Of a stretch of DNA of 64,000 nt, positions 15,146 to 24,161 are shown in pieces. This DNA is from Cupriavidus sp. U2 (GTDB taxonomy: Bacteria > Pseudomonadota > Gammaproteobacteria > Burkholderiales > Burkholderiaceae). How positions within the stretch are numbered: the first letter of the stretch is position 1; the number at the start of each line of letters is the position of its first letter. Both the position numbers and the translations under genes were made by a program. Under the pieces are notes generated by a model. That model was not told the DNA's origin, ran no database searches, and saw nothing but the letters and a program-made list of their open reading frames with translations. The stretch lies in NCBI RefSeq assembly GCF_009663685.2, contig NZ_RCOG02000015.1, positions 22,490-86,489 of the forward strand, given 5' to 3'.

Positions 15146-16567
15146 ATGCCCACATTGACGACAGACCGTGAACGGGCGCGTGCGCGCCAGATCGACACCG
15201 ATCGTATCCACCGCCGATGGGCCGCGATGATGACGGCTGCCGTCTCGATGGCGGCCGTGCTGGCCGGGGCGATGCATCCGGCCATGGCGCAGGACGCCGG
15301 GCCGCCGCCCGCCGCGCGCACGTTGCGCCTGATGGCCGGCGCACAACAGGAGATCAAGCCGGGCCAGGCGCTGGAGCGCGTGGCCGTGGGCAACCCCGCC
15401 GTGGCCGATGCACTGCTGCTCAAGCAGCGCAATGGCGCGCCCACCGTGCTGGTGGTGGCGAAGCAGCCGGGCGTGACCGACATGATGGTCTGGAGCCGCA
15501 ACGCGGCGCCGGTGACCTACAGCGTGCAGGTCGATGCGGTGGCACCGGATGCCGACGGCGCGCAGGTGGACCTGTCCGCCGCTGGCGCCACCATCCGGGG
15601 CGAATCGCGCGACGCCGCCGCCGCGGCGCGCACGCAGCAGGCGGCGCGGGCGGCGGTGGGCGGGCCGGACGGCAAGGGCGGCGTGGTGATCGACCGCTCG
15701 GTGGTGCCGGTGTCGAACACGGTGCAGGTCGATGTGAAAGTGGTGGAGATCAGCAAGACCGTGCTGAAGGAGGTCGGGCTCAATTTCGTCAAGAGCAGCG
15801 GCGGCTTCACGTTCGGGCAGTTCAGCCCGACGTCGCTGACAAAGGCCACGATCGGCCCGTCGCCGTCCTTCGAAAGCGCGTTGCCGATGAGCAGCGCGTT
15901 CAATCTGGTGGCGGCCTGGGCCAAGGAGGGCATCTTCGCCAACCTGAGCCTGCTGGAAAGCAATGGCCTGGTCAGGGTGCTGGCCGAGCCAAGCCTGGTG
16001 ACGCTGTCGGGCCAGAGCGCGAGCTTCCTGGCGGGCGGCGAGATCCCCATCCCGGTGCCGCAGGCGCTGGGCACCACGACGATCCAGTTCAAGCCATTCG
16101 GCATCGGCCTGACCGTGTCGCCGACGGTGATGTCGAAGTCGCGCATCGCGCTGAAGGTGGCGCCCGAGGCCAGCGATCTCGATCCGTCGCGCGGCATCAG
16201 CATCAATGGGGCGTCGGTGCCGGCCATTGTCACGCGGCGCGCCGATACCACGGTGGAACTGGGCGACGGCGAGAGCTTCGTGATTGGCGGGCTGGTCAGC
16301 CGCAACACGGTCAGCAATGTGAGCAAGGTGCCGTTCCTGGGGGACCTGCCGATCATCGGCAGCTTCTTCAAGAACCTGAACTTCCACCAGGAGGACCGCG
16401 AACTGATGATCGTGGTCACGCCGCGCCTGGTGAAACCGCTGGCGCGGGATTCCCAGGCCGCTGCGAACGTGGCCAACGACGGCCGCACGAGCGCCAGCCC
16501 CAATATCTGGGGGCGCTTCGTGCTGGGCGAGTACGCAGATCCGACCCTGCCGGGTTTTTCGCGGTAG
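15146..16567 (+). CDS. cpaC: Tad secretin CpaC/RcpA
   Basis: Outer-membrane secretin of 473 residues. The signal peptide is around residues 28-49 (TAAVSMAAVLAGAMHPAMAQ), so ATG 15146 gives a long n-region; ATG 15227 is an alternative. The N-terminal T2SS/T3SS-type domain (RTLRLMAGAQQEIKPGQALERVAVGNPAVAD) is followed by the secretin core (about 195-430), which includes EPSLVTLSGQSASFLAGGEIPIPVPQ and the signature VPFLGDLPIIGSFF. Its multimer forms the pore through which Flp fibres exit. Confidence 0.93.
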   Translation: MPTLTTDRERARARQIDTDRIHRRWAAMMTAAVSMAAVLAGAMHPAMAQDAGPPPAARTLRLMAGAQQEIKPGQALERVAVGNPAVADALLLKQRNGAPTVLVVAKQPGVTDMMVWSRNAAPVTYSVQVDAVAPDADGAQVDLSAAGATIRGESRDAAAAARTQQAARAAVGGPDGKGGVVIDRSVVPVSNTVQVDVKVVEISKTVLKEVGLNFVKSSGGFTFGQFSPTSLTKATIGPSPSFESALPMSSAFNLVAAWAKEGIFANLSLLESNGLVRVLAEPSLVTLSGQSASFLAGGEIPIPVPQALGTTTIQFKPFGIGLTVSPTVMSKSRIALKVAPEASDLDPSRGISINGASVPAIVTRRADTTVELGDGESFVIGGLVSRNTVSNVSKVPFLGDLPIIGSFFKNLNFHQEDRELMIVVTPRLVKPLARDSQAAANVANDGRTSASPNIWGRFVLGEYADPTLPGFSR

Positions 16568-16576
16568 CGGCGGCAG

Positions 16577-17827
16577 ATGGAGCGAGTGACGAGGATGGAT
16601 GCCTTCCTGCTGAACACCCGGCGCGAGACCCTGCGCCAGTGGCTGGACCAGGCGCTGGGCGGCGCCGGCACGCTGGTGGCCGAGGACGGGGCACAGGAAG
16701 CCTTTATCGAGCAGGTCGGCGCCGTTCGTCCCGGGCTGGTCTTCCTGGACTTCGGCGCGCTGCATGCCGAGGCCTCGGCCCGGCTGGCCGAGCAGGTGGC
16801 GCGGCTGTTTCCGCAACTGCCGCTGGTGGCCATCGGCAACGCCGGCGAACCGGAAGCGATGCTGGCTGCACTGCGCGCCGGCGTGCGCGACTTCATCGAC
16901 CTGCGCGGTGCGCCGGCCCAGGCCACCGACGCCGTGCGGCGGCTGATGGTGCCCCGCGCCCAGGTGCGGCCCGTGACGCCCACGCACCGGCACGGCAAGA
17001 TCGTGGCGCTGCTGGGGGCCAGGCCCGGTGTCGGCGTGAGCACGCTGGCCGTGAACCTGGCCGCGAGCGTGCGCCAGCGCGAGGGGGCGGGCCCGCCGGC
17101 CGAGGTGCTGCTGCTGGACCTTGGCCTGCCGGTGCGCGACGGCGCGCTCTACATGAACATCGCGCCCGAATTCCATTTCGTCGAGGCCGTGCGCAACCTG
17201 CGCCGCTTTGACCAGGTGTTCGTCGATACCGCGCTGGCACGGCATGTCAGCGGGGTGTCGGTGCTGCCGCTGCCGGCCGCGCTGGCCGAACTGCGCGATG
17301 TGTCGTTTTCCGAGGCGCTGGCGCTGCTGGACCGCCTGCGTGCGTTTTTCGACCTCCAGGTGATCGATCTGGGCGGATTTTCGAATGCCGAGTTCATGTC
17401 GCAGATCGTCAAGGCCGCCGATGCCGTCGTGATGGTGGCCGAGCAGAGCGTGGGTGCCATCGTCTCGGCCGCGGAACTGCTGCACGAGCTGAAGAAGCGC
17501 GAGATCGACCGCCCCGACCTGCATCTGATGGTGTCGCGCTTCGATCCCGAACTTGGCGTGGATGCGGCGCAGATCGCCGAGCGCATCGGCGTGGCAACGG
17601 TCGATACGCTGCCCGACCGGCGCGCGGCGCTGGTGCAGGCCGCCAATCGCGGCGCGGTGCTGGCCGAGGCCGCACCGGCCGACCCCTACGTGCGTGCCGT
17701 GGGCGCGCTCATGGAACGGCTGGGCTACCGCACGGAACAGGCTTCCGAGCGCGGCATCCTGGCCCGGATCAAGGAGAAGCTGCCCGAGGCGTTGCGTGTT
17801 GCACGCGTTGCACGGGCGGGGAACTGA
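16577..17827 (+). CDS. tadZ: TadZ/CpaE localisation ATPase-like protein
   Basis: Protein of 416 residues. An atypical receiver-like N-terminal domain (about 1-130, ending FIDLRGAPAQATDAVRRL) precedes a MinD/ParA-like domain (about 135-400). The P-loop reads GARPGVGVSTLAVNLA, so the lysine expected in G-K-S/T is valine; Walker A is degenerate, as in other atypical TadZ proteins. TadZ places the Tad machine at the pole and interacts with the TadA ATPase. ATG 16577 is used; ATG 16595 is possible. Ends 1 bp before tadA. Confidence 0.88.
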   Translation: MERVTRMDAFLLNTRRETLRQWLDQALGGAGTLVAEDGAQEAFIEQVGAVRPGLVFLDFGALHAEASARLAEQVARLFPQLPLVAIGNAGEPEAMLAALRAGVRDFIDLRGAPAQATDAVRRLMVPRAQVRPVTPTHRHGKIVALLGARPGVGVSTLAVNLAASVRQREGAGPPAEVLLLDLGLPVRDGALYMNIAPEFHFVEAVRNLRRFDQVFVDTALARHVSGVSVLPLPAALAELRDVSFSEALALLDRLRAFFDLQVIDLGGFSNAEFMSQIVKAADAVVMVAEQSVGAIVSAAELLHELKKREIDRPDLHLMVSRFDPELGVDAAQIAERIGVATVDTLPDRRAALVQAANRGAVLAEAAPADPYVRAVGALMERLGYRTEQASERGILARIKEKLPEALRVARVARAGN

Positions 17828-17828
17828 C

Positions 17829-19145
17829 ATGACCGAAGCCATCGAATTCTCGGATAACGCCGCCGCGCCGTTTCCTGTTTCCCAGGAATTCCACAAGATC
17901 AAGGAAGCCGCGCACGAACATCTGCTGACGCGGATCGAGGAACTTGGGGCGGAGTTTGGCCGCTGGACGCGCACCGCCATCCAGCGGTTTGTCGATCTGG
18001 AGCTGGAAAGCTTCACGCGCCTGCGCCGCATTCCGATCAACGAGGCCGAGCTGCATCAGATTTCCGAGGCGCTGACCAAGGAACTGGCCGGCTTTGGCCC
18101 GATCGAGGACCTGCTGCACGACGTGGCCGTGGAAGACATCCTCGTGAACGGGCATCTCGACGTCTACGTGTCGCGGCACGGCGTCCTGGAGCGGATACCC
18201 GTGCGCTTTGCCGACAACGGCCACCTGCTGCGCATCGTGCGACGCATCCTGGCGCCGATCGGCCGGCGCCTGGACGAATCGAACCCGATGGTCGACGCCC
18301 GCCTGCCCGACGGGGGCCGCATCAACGTGATCATCCCGCCGCTGGCGCTGGCGGGCCCCGTGGTATCGATCCGCAAATTCCGCAAGGACCCGCTGACGCC
18401 GGCCGACCTGCAGGCGCTGGGCACCATGAGCCCCGAGATCACGGAACTGCTGGAAGCGGCGGTGCGCGCGCGCTGCAACATCCTGGTGAGCGGCGGCACA
18501 AGTTCTGGCAAGACGTCGCTGCTCAATGCGCTGGCCACCTTCATGCCGGCGGGCGAGCGCGTGATCACGATAGAGGACACCGCCGAGCTGGCGCTGAACC
18601 ATCCGCACGTGGTGCGGCTGGAAAGCCGTCCCGGCGGCTTCGAGGGCACGGGCACGGTCACCATCCGCGACCTGCTGCGCAACAGCCTGCGCATGCGCCC
18701 CGACCGCATCATCGTGGGTGAAGTGCGTGGCGGCGAGGTGCTGGAAATGCTGCAGGCCATGAGTACCGGCCATGACGGGTCGATGGGCACCATCCACGCC
18801 AGCAGCCCGCGCGAATGCCTGTACCGGCTCGAAATGCTGGCCGGCTTTGCCGGCTTCCAGGGCAGCGAGGTGAGCCTGCGCCGCCAGATTGCCAATGCCG
18901 TGGACTTCATCGTGCAGATCGGGCGGCTGTCCAGCGGACGCCGGCGCATCCTGTCGGTCACCGAGGTCACCGGGCTGGGCGACAACATCATTTCCACGCA
19001 GGAGCTGTACCGCCACGAGCCCGTCATCAACGCCGACGGCACCGAGACCGACCGCTGGCATTCGCTTGGCATCCTGCCCCATTCGCCCAAGCTGGCGCGC
19101 ATGCGTCCGGCCACCTTTGCCCTGGACGACCGCTTTGATCTCTAG
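17829..19145 (+). CDS. tadA: Tad secretion ATPase TadA/CpaF
   Basis: Cytoplasmic hexameric GspE/VirB11-type ATPase of 438 residues powering pilus assembly. Walker A is GGTSSGKTS (residues 222-230). An Asp box (ITIEDTAEL), a His box (GHDGSMGTIHASS) and a Walker B-like segment (RPDRIIVGEVRGGE) are all intact. The N-terminal domain includes DLLHDVAVEDILVNGHLDVYV. ATG 17829 lies 1 bp after the tadZ stop. The 3' end overlaps the tadB start. Confidence 0.95.
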   Translation: MTEAIEFSDNAAAPFPVSQEFHKIKEAAHEHLLTRIEELGAEFGRWTRTAIQRFVDLELESFTRLRRIPINEAELHQISEALTKELAGFGPIEDLLHDVAVEDILVNGHLDVYVSRHGVLERIPVRFADNGHLLRIVRRILAPIGRRLDESNPMVDARLPDGGRINVIIPPLALAGPVVSIRKFRKDPLTPADLQALGTMSPEITELLEAAVRARCNILVSGGTSSGKTSLLNALATFMPAGERVITIEDTAELALNHPHVVRLESRPGGFEGTGTVTIRDLLRNSLRMRPDRIIVGEVRGGEVLEMLQAMSTGHDGSMGTIHASSPRECLYRLEMLAGFAGFQGSEVSLRRQIANAVDFIVQIGRLSSGRRRILSVTEVTGLGDNIISTQELYRHEPVINADGTETDRWHSLGILPHSPKLARMRPATFALDDRFDL

Positions 19146-20064
19146 CGCCAGCCTGTTCATCGCCACGTTTGCCCTGGTGCTGCTGGGGCTGGGCCTGCTG
19201 ATGCTGGCAACGGCCCGTGGCCGGGCCAACGCCGAGCGCGCTCGCGCCCACCTGGCCGCGCAGACCGAACAGGTGCGTGCCCGTTATGCATCGGCCACGG
19301 AACCGGAGCCGCATGGCGCGGTGCGCGACCTGCGCCGGCGCTGGGCCGACCTGCTGCGCCGCGCCGACATGGCGCCAACGCGCGGCACATACCTGCGCTG
19401 GGGCGTGCCCATGCTGAGCCTGGTCGTGGCGGGCGCGGCGGCCGGCGGTGCCATCGGCCTGGTGGCGATGCTGGTGGTTGCCGTGGCGACGGCGGCCTTC
19501 GTGCTGTGGCTGCGCATCAGCCGGCTCAAGGGCAAGATGCTGCGCCAGCTGCCGGGCTTCCTCGATGGCGTGGTGCGCCTGATGACGATCGGCAGCAGCG
19601 TGCCGGCCGCGTTCCAGAATTCGGTGGCCAATACCGAACCGCCGCTGCGCCAATGCCTGGTGCAGGCCATCCACCTGCAGCGGGCCGGCAAGGAACTGGA
19701 CCAGGCCGTGATGCAGATGGGCCGCGCCTATGACCTGGACGAGCTGGTCATCGTGTCGTCGGTGCTGCGGCTGTCGCAGCGATATGGCGGGCGTGCCGAC
19801 GTGGTGATGGAGCGTACCGCTACCTTCATGCGCGACCGCGAGGAAGCGCAGCGCGAGTTGATGGCGCTGTCGGCCGAGACGCGCCTGTCCGCCTGGGTGC
19901 TGGGCCTGTTGCCGCTGGTGGTGGCGGGCGGGCTGTTCATGATGAACGCCGGCTACATCATGATGATGTGGAAGGACCCCACCGGCCGCATCATGCTGCT
20001 GGGCGCCGCCGGGCTCGAAGTGGCCGGCATCCTGATGCTGTACCGGCTGGCAAAGTCGATCTAG
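19135..20064 (+). CDS. tadB: Tad inner-membrane platform protein TadB
   Basis: Protein of 309 residues with a GspF/TadB-like T2SS_F domain (about 145-275; LRQLPGFLDGVVRLMTIGSSVPAAF). Membrane helices lie at about 5-22, 93-120 and 255-305. No ATG suits; TTG 19135, overlapping the last 11 bases of tadA, gives a start directly before the first membrane helix. TadB and TadC form the inner-membrane platform on which TadA acts. The overlap implies translational coupling. Confidence 0.85.
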   Translation: MISSASLFIATFALVLLGLGLLMLATARGRANAERARAHLAAQTEQVRARYASATEPEPHGAVRDLRRRWADLLRRADMAPTRGTYLRWGVPMLSLVVAGAAAGGAIGLVAMLVVAVATAAFVLWLRISRLKGKMLRQLPGFLDGVVRLMTIGSSVPAAFQNSVANTEPPLRQCLVQAIHLQRAGKELDQAVMQMGRAYDLDELVIVSSVLRLSQRYGGRADVVMERTATFMRDREEAQRELMALSAETRLSAWVLGLLPLVVAGGLFMMNAGYIMMMWKDPTGRIMLLGAAGLEVAGILMLYRLAKSI

Positions 20065-20076
20065 GAGCCGCTGGCC

Positions 20077-21213
20077 ATGCAGATCGATGCCACCACCCTG
20101 ATCTCCGCGAGCCTGGCTGCGGCCGCGATGGCGCTACTGGTACTGGCCTGGCCGCTGCTGCGGCAATGGCGGCAGCGGCGCGAGGCCGCACGGACCATCG
20201 ACGCCGCGCTGCAGCGGCAGGCCATGCACGGTGTAGCCGCCGCGCAGGGCGAGGCCGCACCGGGGCAGGCGCAGGCAGCCGGGGCCGCCGCACAGGCGAC
20301 GGCCACCGCATCGGCCGCTGCAACTTCCGCCGCCCCGCAGATGTCGGCGCGCGCGGCAGCGGCCGCCGCCGCGCTGGGGCAAGCGTCTGCGCGGCCAGCT
20401 GCGGCAGCCAGACCAGCGCCCGCCACGCTCGGCGCCAGGCTCGGCGCGGCGTTCGGCGACCGTTTCAACCAGTCGTGGCTCGAATCGCGCCTTGGCCGTG
20501 CGGTGGTCGCCGCCGAGGAACAGTTGCTGCTGGAGCAGTGCGGCTTTTATGGCCTGCAGCCGCGCGCCGTATTCGGCGGCCTGCGGGTGCTGGTGCCTGC
20601 CGCGCTGGCGGGCGCCGTGCTGCTCTGGCGGATCGACGGCCCGACGGCGCAGGCATTGGCCTGGGGGTTCGCCACATTCGCGACGGCGTACCTGCTGCCG
20701 AAGATCGCATTGCGCCGCTGGGCGGGCAACCGCCAGCGCGAAGTGGCCGAGGAACTGCCGGTGCTGATCGACATGCTGCGGCTGCTGCAGGGCGTGGGCC
20801 TGTCGATCGACCAGAGCCTGCAGGTCATCGTCACCGAATTCGGCGCGATGCTGCGCGTGCTGGGGCCCGAGCTGCAGCGTGCGAATCAGCAGTTTGCGTC
20901 GGGCCGCTCGCGGGAACAGACGCTGCAGCGCATCGGCAAGCTGTTCGACGACGAAGACCTGAAGAGCCTGATCACGCTGTTGACGCAGGTGGACAAGCAC
21001 GGCGGCGCGGTGCAGGAGCCGCTGCGCCAGTTTGGCGAGCGGCTGCAGGTGGCCCGCAAGGCGCGCATGAAGGACAAGATCGGCCGGCTGACCGTGAAGA
21101 TGACCGGCGTGATGGTGGTCAGCCTGCTGCCGGTGCTGCTGATCCTGACGGCGGGGCCCGGCTTCCTCGGCGTGATCCGGATGCTGGCCCGCATGAACGG
21201 AGGACATGGATGA
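20077..21213 (+). CDS. tadC: Tad inner-membrane platform protein TadC
   Basis: Protein of 378 residues. The first membrane helix (about 10-28) is followed by an A/Q-rich, probably flexible stretch (about 45-120) longer than usual for TadC. Then come helices near 165-215 and the T2SS_F domain (about 225-350; LPVLIDMLRLLQGVGLSIDQSLQVI), with a final helix pair. AGGAG precedes ATG 20077. Partner of TadB. Its stop codon overlaps the tadD start by 4 bases (ATGA). Confidence 0.9.
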   Translation: MQIDATTLISASLAAAAMALLVLAWPLLRQWRQRREAARTIDAALQRQAMHGVAAAQGEAAPGQAQAAGAAAQATATASAAATSAAPQMSARAAAAAAALGQASARPAAAARPAPATLGARLGAAFGDRFNQSWLESRLGRAVVAAEEQLLLEQCGFYGLQPRAVFGGLRVLVPAALAGAVLLWRIDGPTAQALAWGFATFATAYLLPKIALRRWAGNRQREVAEELPVLIDMLRLLQGVGLSIDQSLQVIVTEFGAMLRVLGPELQRANQQFASGRSREQTLQRIGKLFDDEDLKSLITLLTQVDKHGGAVQEPLRQFGERLQVARKARMKDKIGRLTVKMTGVMVVSLLPVLLILTAGPGFLGVIRMLARMNGGHG

Positions 21214-22058
21214 CAAGACTATCCCGCCCGCTGCTGGCAGGCTCGCTTGCGGCGGCCATGGCGTTGCTGGGCGGCTGTGCCAGCACGCCCAACAGCGCCG
21301 AGGCCATGGCACGCCAGGCCGATGCGCAGATCGAGCTGGCCCGGCTGCAGGACAAGGCCGCACGCGCCGAGTACAACGACCAGAACGTCTACCTGGGCCT
21401 GATCGGCAAGATGCAGCAGGAAGGCATGTACTACGCTTCGCTGGCCCATATCGACGCGTACCAGCAGAAGTACGGCAGCAGCACCGCGCTGCAGGTACTG
21501 CGCGCCGATGCGCTGCGCGAGACCGGCCAGGACGACGCGGCGCTGCAGGCCTATCGCGACCTGCTGAACACCGATCGCGCCGCCCGCGCACGCCACGGCA
21601 TCGGCCTGGTGCTGGGCCGGCAGGGCGATTTCATGCGCGCCGCCGTGGAACTGCGCCAGGCGGCGGTGCTCGAGCCGGTCAACGCGCAGGTGGCCAACGA
21701 CCTGGGCTATGCGCTGATGCGTGGTGGCGCGCTGCAGGATGCGCGCGTGCCGGTGATGCAGGCGCTGGAACTGGACGCCAACAATCCGCGGGTCATCAGC
21801 AATGCCGTGGTGTGGATGCTGGCCACCGGCAAGCGCAGCGAGGCCACCGCGATGATGCAGCGTGCCGCGATGCCGGACCCCACGCGCGCCGCCATCCGCA
21901 AGGAAGCGGACCGCGTGACCCGCGCCGCGCAGTTGCGCGACAGGACGGCGCCACGCGGCAACGCCCATCCGAATGCCGCCGCGAACCCCATGCCGGACTC
22001 CAATGCGAACCCGGCGGCCGCGCAGTCCGTGGCGCTCAACGCAGGAGCCAGACCGTGA
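21210..22058 (+). CDS. tadD: TadD-type tetratricopeptide lipoprotein
   Basis: Lipoprotein of 282 residues with lipobox LLGGC (lipidated Cys23) and about four TPR units between residues 70 and 235 (for example YASLAHIDAYQQKYG, AVELRQAAVLEPVNAQVANDLGYALM). TadD is a pilotin-like lipoprotein needed for secretin assembly in Tad systems. The C-terminal 50 residues are A/N/P-rich and look disordered. It starts in the ATGA overlap with tadC and ends in a GTGA overlap with the next gene. Confidence 0.88.
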   Translation: MTRLSRPLLAGSLAAAMALLGGCASTPNSAEAMARQADAQIELARLQDKAARAEYNDQNVYLGLIGKMQQEGMYYASLAHIDAYQQKYGSSTALQVLRADALRETGQDDAALQAYRDLLNTDRAARARHGIGLVLGRQGDFMRAAVELRQAAVLEPVNAQVANDLGYALMRGGALQDARVPVMQALELDANNPRVISNAVVWMLATGKRSEATAMMQRAAMPDPTRAAIRKEADRVTRAAQLRDRTAPRGNAHPNAAANPMPDSNANPAAAQSVALNAGARP

Positions 22059-22390
22059 CCCTTTTCCCGTTTGCACCGCGCCTGGCCCGGATGGCGGCGC
22101 TCGCCGCGCTGGTGGCAGCCGCGCCGGCCATGGCCCAGCAGCCGACGGCGCCCGCCGAGGTGCGTCCCAACGACGCAGCGGTAGGCGACACCACGCGCAG
22201 CCTGCTCGACATCCAGCGCAGCGGATCGCAGGCCGGCCCGCAGCAACCGTTGACCGGCGACCAGGCCGCGCTGGGGTACGCGCGCTACATGCGCAGCTTC
22301 ACCCATCCGCTGCCCGAGTTCTTCTCGACGATTTCCACCGGCAGCCCGCTGCGCGGCGGCGCGGGCAGCCAGCCGATGAACGGGCAATAG
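22055..22390 (+). CDS. DUF3613 family Tad-locus protein
   Basis: Protein of 111 residues from a GTG start overlapping the tadD stop (GTGA), with GCAGGAG upstream. Residues 1-27 are a signal peptide (LAALVAAAPAMAQ). The conserved portion DTTRSLLDIQRSGSQAG...ALGYARYMRSFTHPLPEFF matches the small DUF3613 proteins found in Tad operons of Burkholderiales. Periplasmic; function unknown, presumably in pilus assembly from its operon position. Confidence 0.85.
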   Translation: MTLFPFAPRLARMAALAALVAAAPAMAQQPTAPAEVRPNDAAVGDTTRSLLDIQRSGSQAGPQQPLTGDQAALGYARYMRSFTHPLPEFFSTISTGSPLRGGAGSQPMNGQ

Positions 22391-22399
22391 CGACACGCC

Positions 22400-24148
22400 A
22401 TGCAGCATCGGGCCGATCTCCATCGACAGCGCGGCGCCATCAGCCTGATGGCCGCCGTACTGATCGCCACCGTGGTCATCGGTGCCATGGTGTCGATCGA
22501 TGTCGGCTTCGTGTTCTACAGCCAGCGGCAGTTGCAGAAGGCGGTGGACCTGGCGGCGCTGTCGGGCGCCCAGCAGCTCAAGCGTGCCGATGACCTGCCG
22601 ACCACCACGGCCAACGTGATGGCTTCCGTGACGGCAGCGGCCAGCCAGAACGGCTATCGCGGTGCAGTGGGCGCGGACTGTGCCGGCGCGGCGGCCGACG
22701 CTGCCGACCGCATGCGCACGTGCCTGGGCGTGTGGGACCCGGCCGATGCCGTGAACGGCGACAGCGTTCGGCACTTCAACGCCGCCTACGACGCGGCGGC
22801 GCTATCGCCCAATGCGGTGCGGGTGCAGGGCACGCTGACGGTGCCGCTGCTGTTCGTGCTGCCCGGCGGCACGTCGCGCCAGCTGCATGCCGAGGCCATC
22901 GCGGCAGCCAGCCCGCCGGTGGCGTCGTTTTCGCTGGGCAGCGGATTGCTGAACCTGAACTCGGCAAGCGGCGTGCTGGGCCTGCTGCTGGGCAATACGG
23001 TGAATCTTTCGGTGGCCGACTGGAACGGACTGGCAAATGCCAACGTCACGCTGGAGCAGCTGAGGCTCCAGCTTGGCGTGGGAACGGTCGATGCGCTGCT
23101 GAACACCACGCTGTCGATCCGCGAGTTCTACGCGCTGGTACTGAATGCGGCCGGGCGGCAGGCGCTGCTGGGTGCGGCGCTGGGCAGCCCCGAGACGCAG
23201 CTCGGCCTGAACGGGCTCGGCACCAATCTGACGCTGGCGCGGTTGCTGGATCTCGGCGTGCTTACGCCCGCCGCGTCGTCGGCGGCCGAAGTGGGTCTGA
23301 ACGTGGCATCGCTGCTGACCACCGCCGCCTATGTGGCGCGCGGCAGTAGCGCGGTGGCGCTCAACATTCCGAATCTGAACGTGCCGTTGCAACCGGTGGG
23401 CAGCGCCACTGCCACGGCATCGCTGACCATTATTGATCCGCCCAAGGTGGCGGTGGGCCCGGCGAAACAACTGCCCGACGGCAGCTGGAAGACGACGGCG
23501 TCCACCGCGCAGCTGGGCGTCAACCTGGCCGTGCATGCCAATATTGGCTTGCCGCCGCTGGTATCAGCCAGCGTCGACCTGCCGCTGCTGCTCAAGGTTG
23601 CGCAGGCCAAGGCGGACCTGACCGCCTTGCAGTGCGCCGCCACGGCAGACCAGCGGACCGCCACCATCAGGGTAGACCCAAGCCTGATGGTGGCATGCCT
23701 GACCGAAAACAAGCTGCAATGCACGTCGTCCAGCCAACTGCGGGTGGGCACCGTCAGTGTCGTGACGCTGCCGTTGCCGCTGATTCCGGGCAGCTTGGCC
23801 CAGGCAGACCTGATCGCCCACCCGACCCTGCAAACGGCATCGACCGCCCCCGGCACGGACCTGGTGCTGCACCCTGGCGCCAATGCCTCCACGTCGGCGA
23901 CCGCGCCGGCGAGTCGCACCGTCGGCGATCTCCTGCGGAATCTCAATCCTGTTCTTTCCCTGGATGTGCTGGGTCTCAAGGTGCCGAGCATCGCCCCGGG
24001 GGATCTGCTCACGCCGCTGATTGATCCGCTGGGGCCGTTGATCGACGGGGTGGCAGGCTGGCTGCTGGCCACGCTGGGCATCGATATCGCCAACGCCAAC
24101 GTCCGGCTGAACAGCGTGGACTGCAACAACGCCGAACTTGTGTATTGA
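22400..24148 (+). CDS. tadG: TadG-like pilus assembly protein
   Basis: Protein of 582 residues. The N-terminal TadE/G-like segment RGAISLMAAVLIATVVIGAMVSIDVG (about 11-36) is followed by FYSQRQLQKAVDLAALSGAQQL, the classic Flp-associated TadG start. A long periplasmic region follows that includes several serine/threonine-rich and V/L-rich stretches and cysteine pairs (C93/C109, C412/C431 region, C580). TadG is an envelope-anchored protein needed for adhesion. No von Willebrand MIDAS motif was seen, so it is the shorter DUF2134-like form. Confidence 0.85.
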   Translation: MQHRADLHRQRGAISLMAAVLIATVVIGAMVSIDVGFVFYSQRQLQKAVDLAALSGAQQLKRADDLPTTTANVMASVTAAASQNGYRGAVGADCAGAAADAADRMRTCLGVWDPADAVNGDSVRHFNAAYDAAALSPNAVRVQGTLTVPLLFVLPGGTSRQLHAEAIAAASPPVASFSLGSGLLNLNSASGVLGLLLGNTVNLSVADWNGLANANVTLEQLRLQLGVGTVDALLNTTLSIREFYALVLNAAGRQALLGAALGSPETQLGLNGLGTNLTLARLLDLGVLTPAASSAAEVGLNVASLLTTAAYVARGSSAVALNIPNLNVPLQPVGSATATASLTIIDPPKVAVGPAKQLPDGSWKTTASTAQLGVNLAVHANIGLPPLVSASVDLPLLLKVAQAKADLTALQCAATADQRTATIRVDPSLMVACLTENKLQCTSSSQLRVGTVSVVTLPLPLIPGSLAQADLIAHPTLQTASTAPGTDLVLHPGANASTSATAPASRTVGDLLRNLNPVLSLDVLGLKVPSIAPGDLLTPLIDPLGPLIDGVAGWLLATLGIDIANANVRLNSVDCNNAELVY

Positions 24149-24161
24149 ATCCTGAGCCATC

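Noticed and set aside
14675..18040. A 1121-codon open frame on the minus strand opposite the cpaC-tadZ region.
   Set aside because: Antisense shadow; low-complexity H/R/G/Q composition, while cpaB, cpaC and tadZ are certain on the plus strand.
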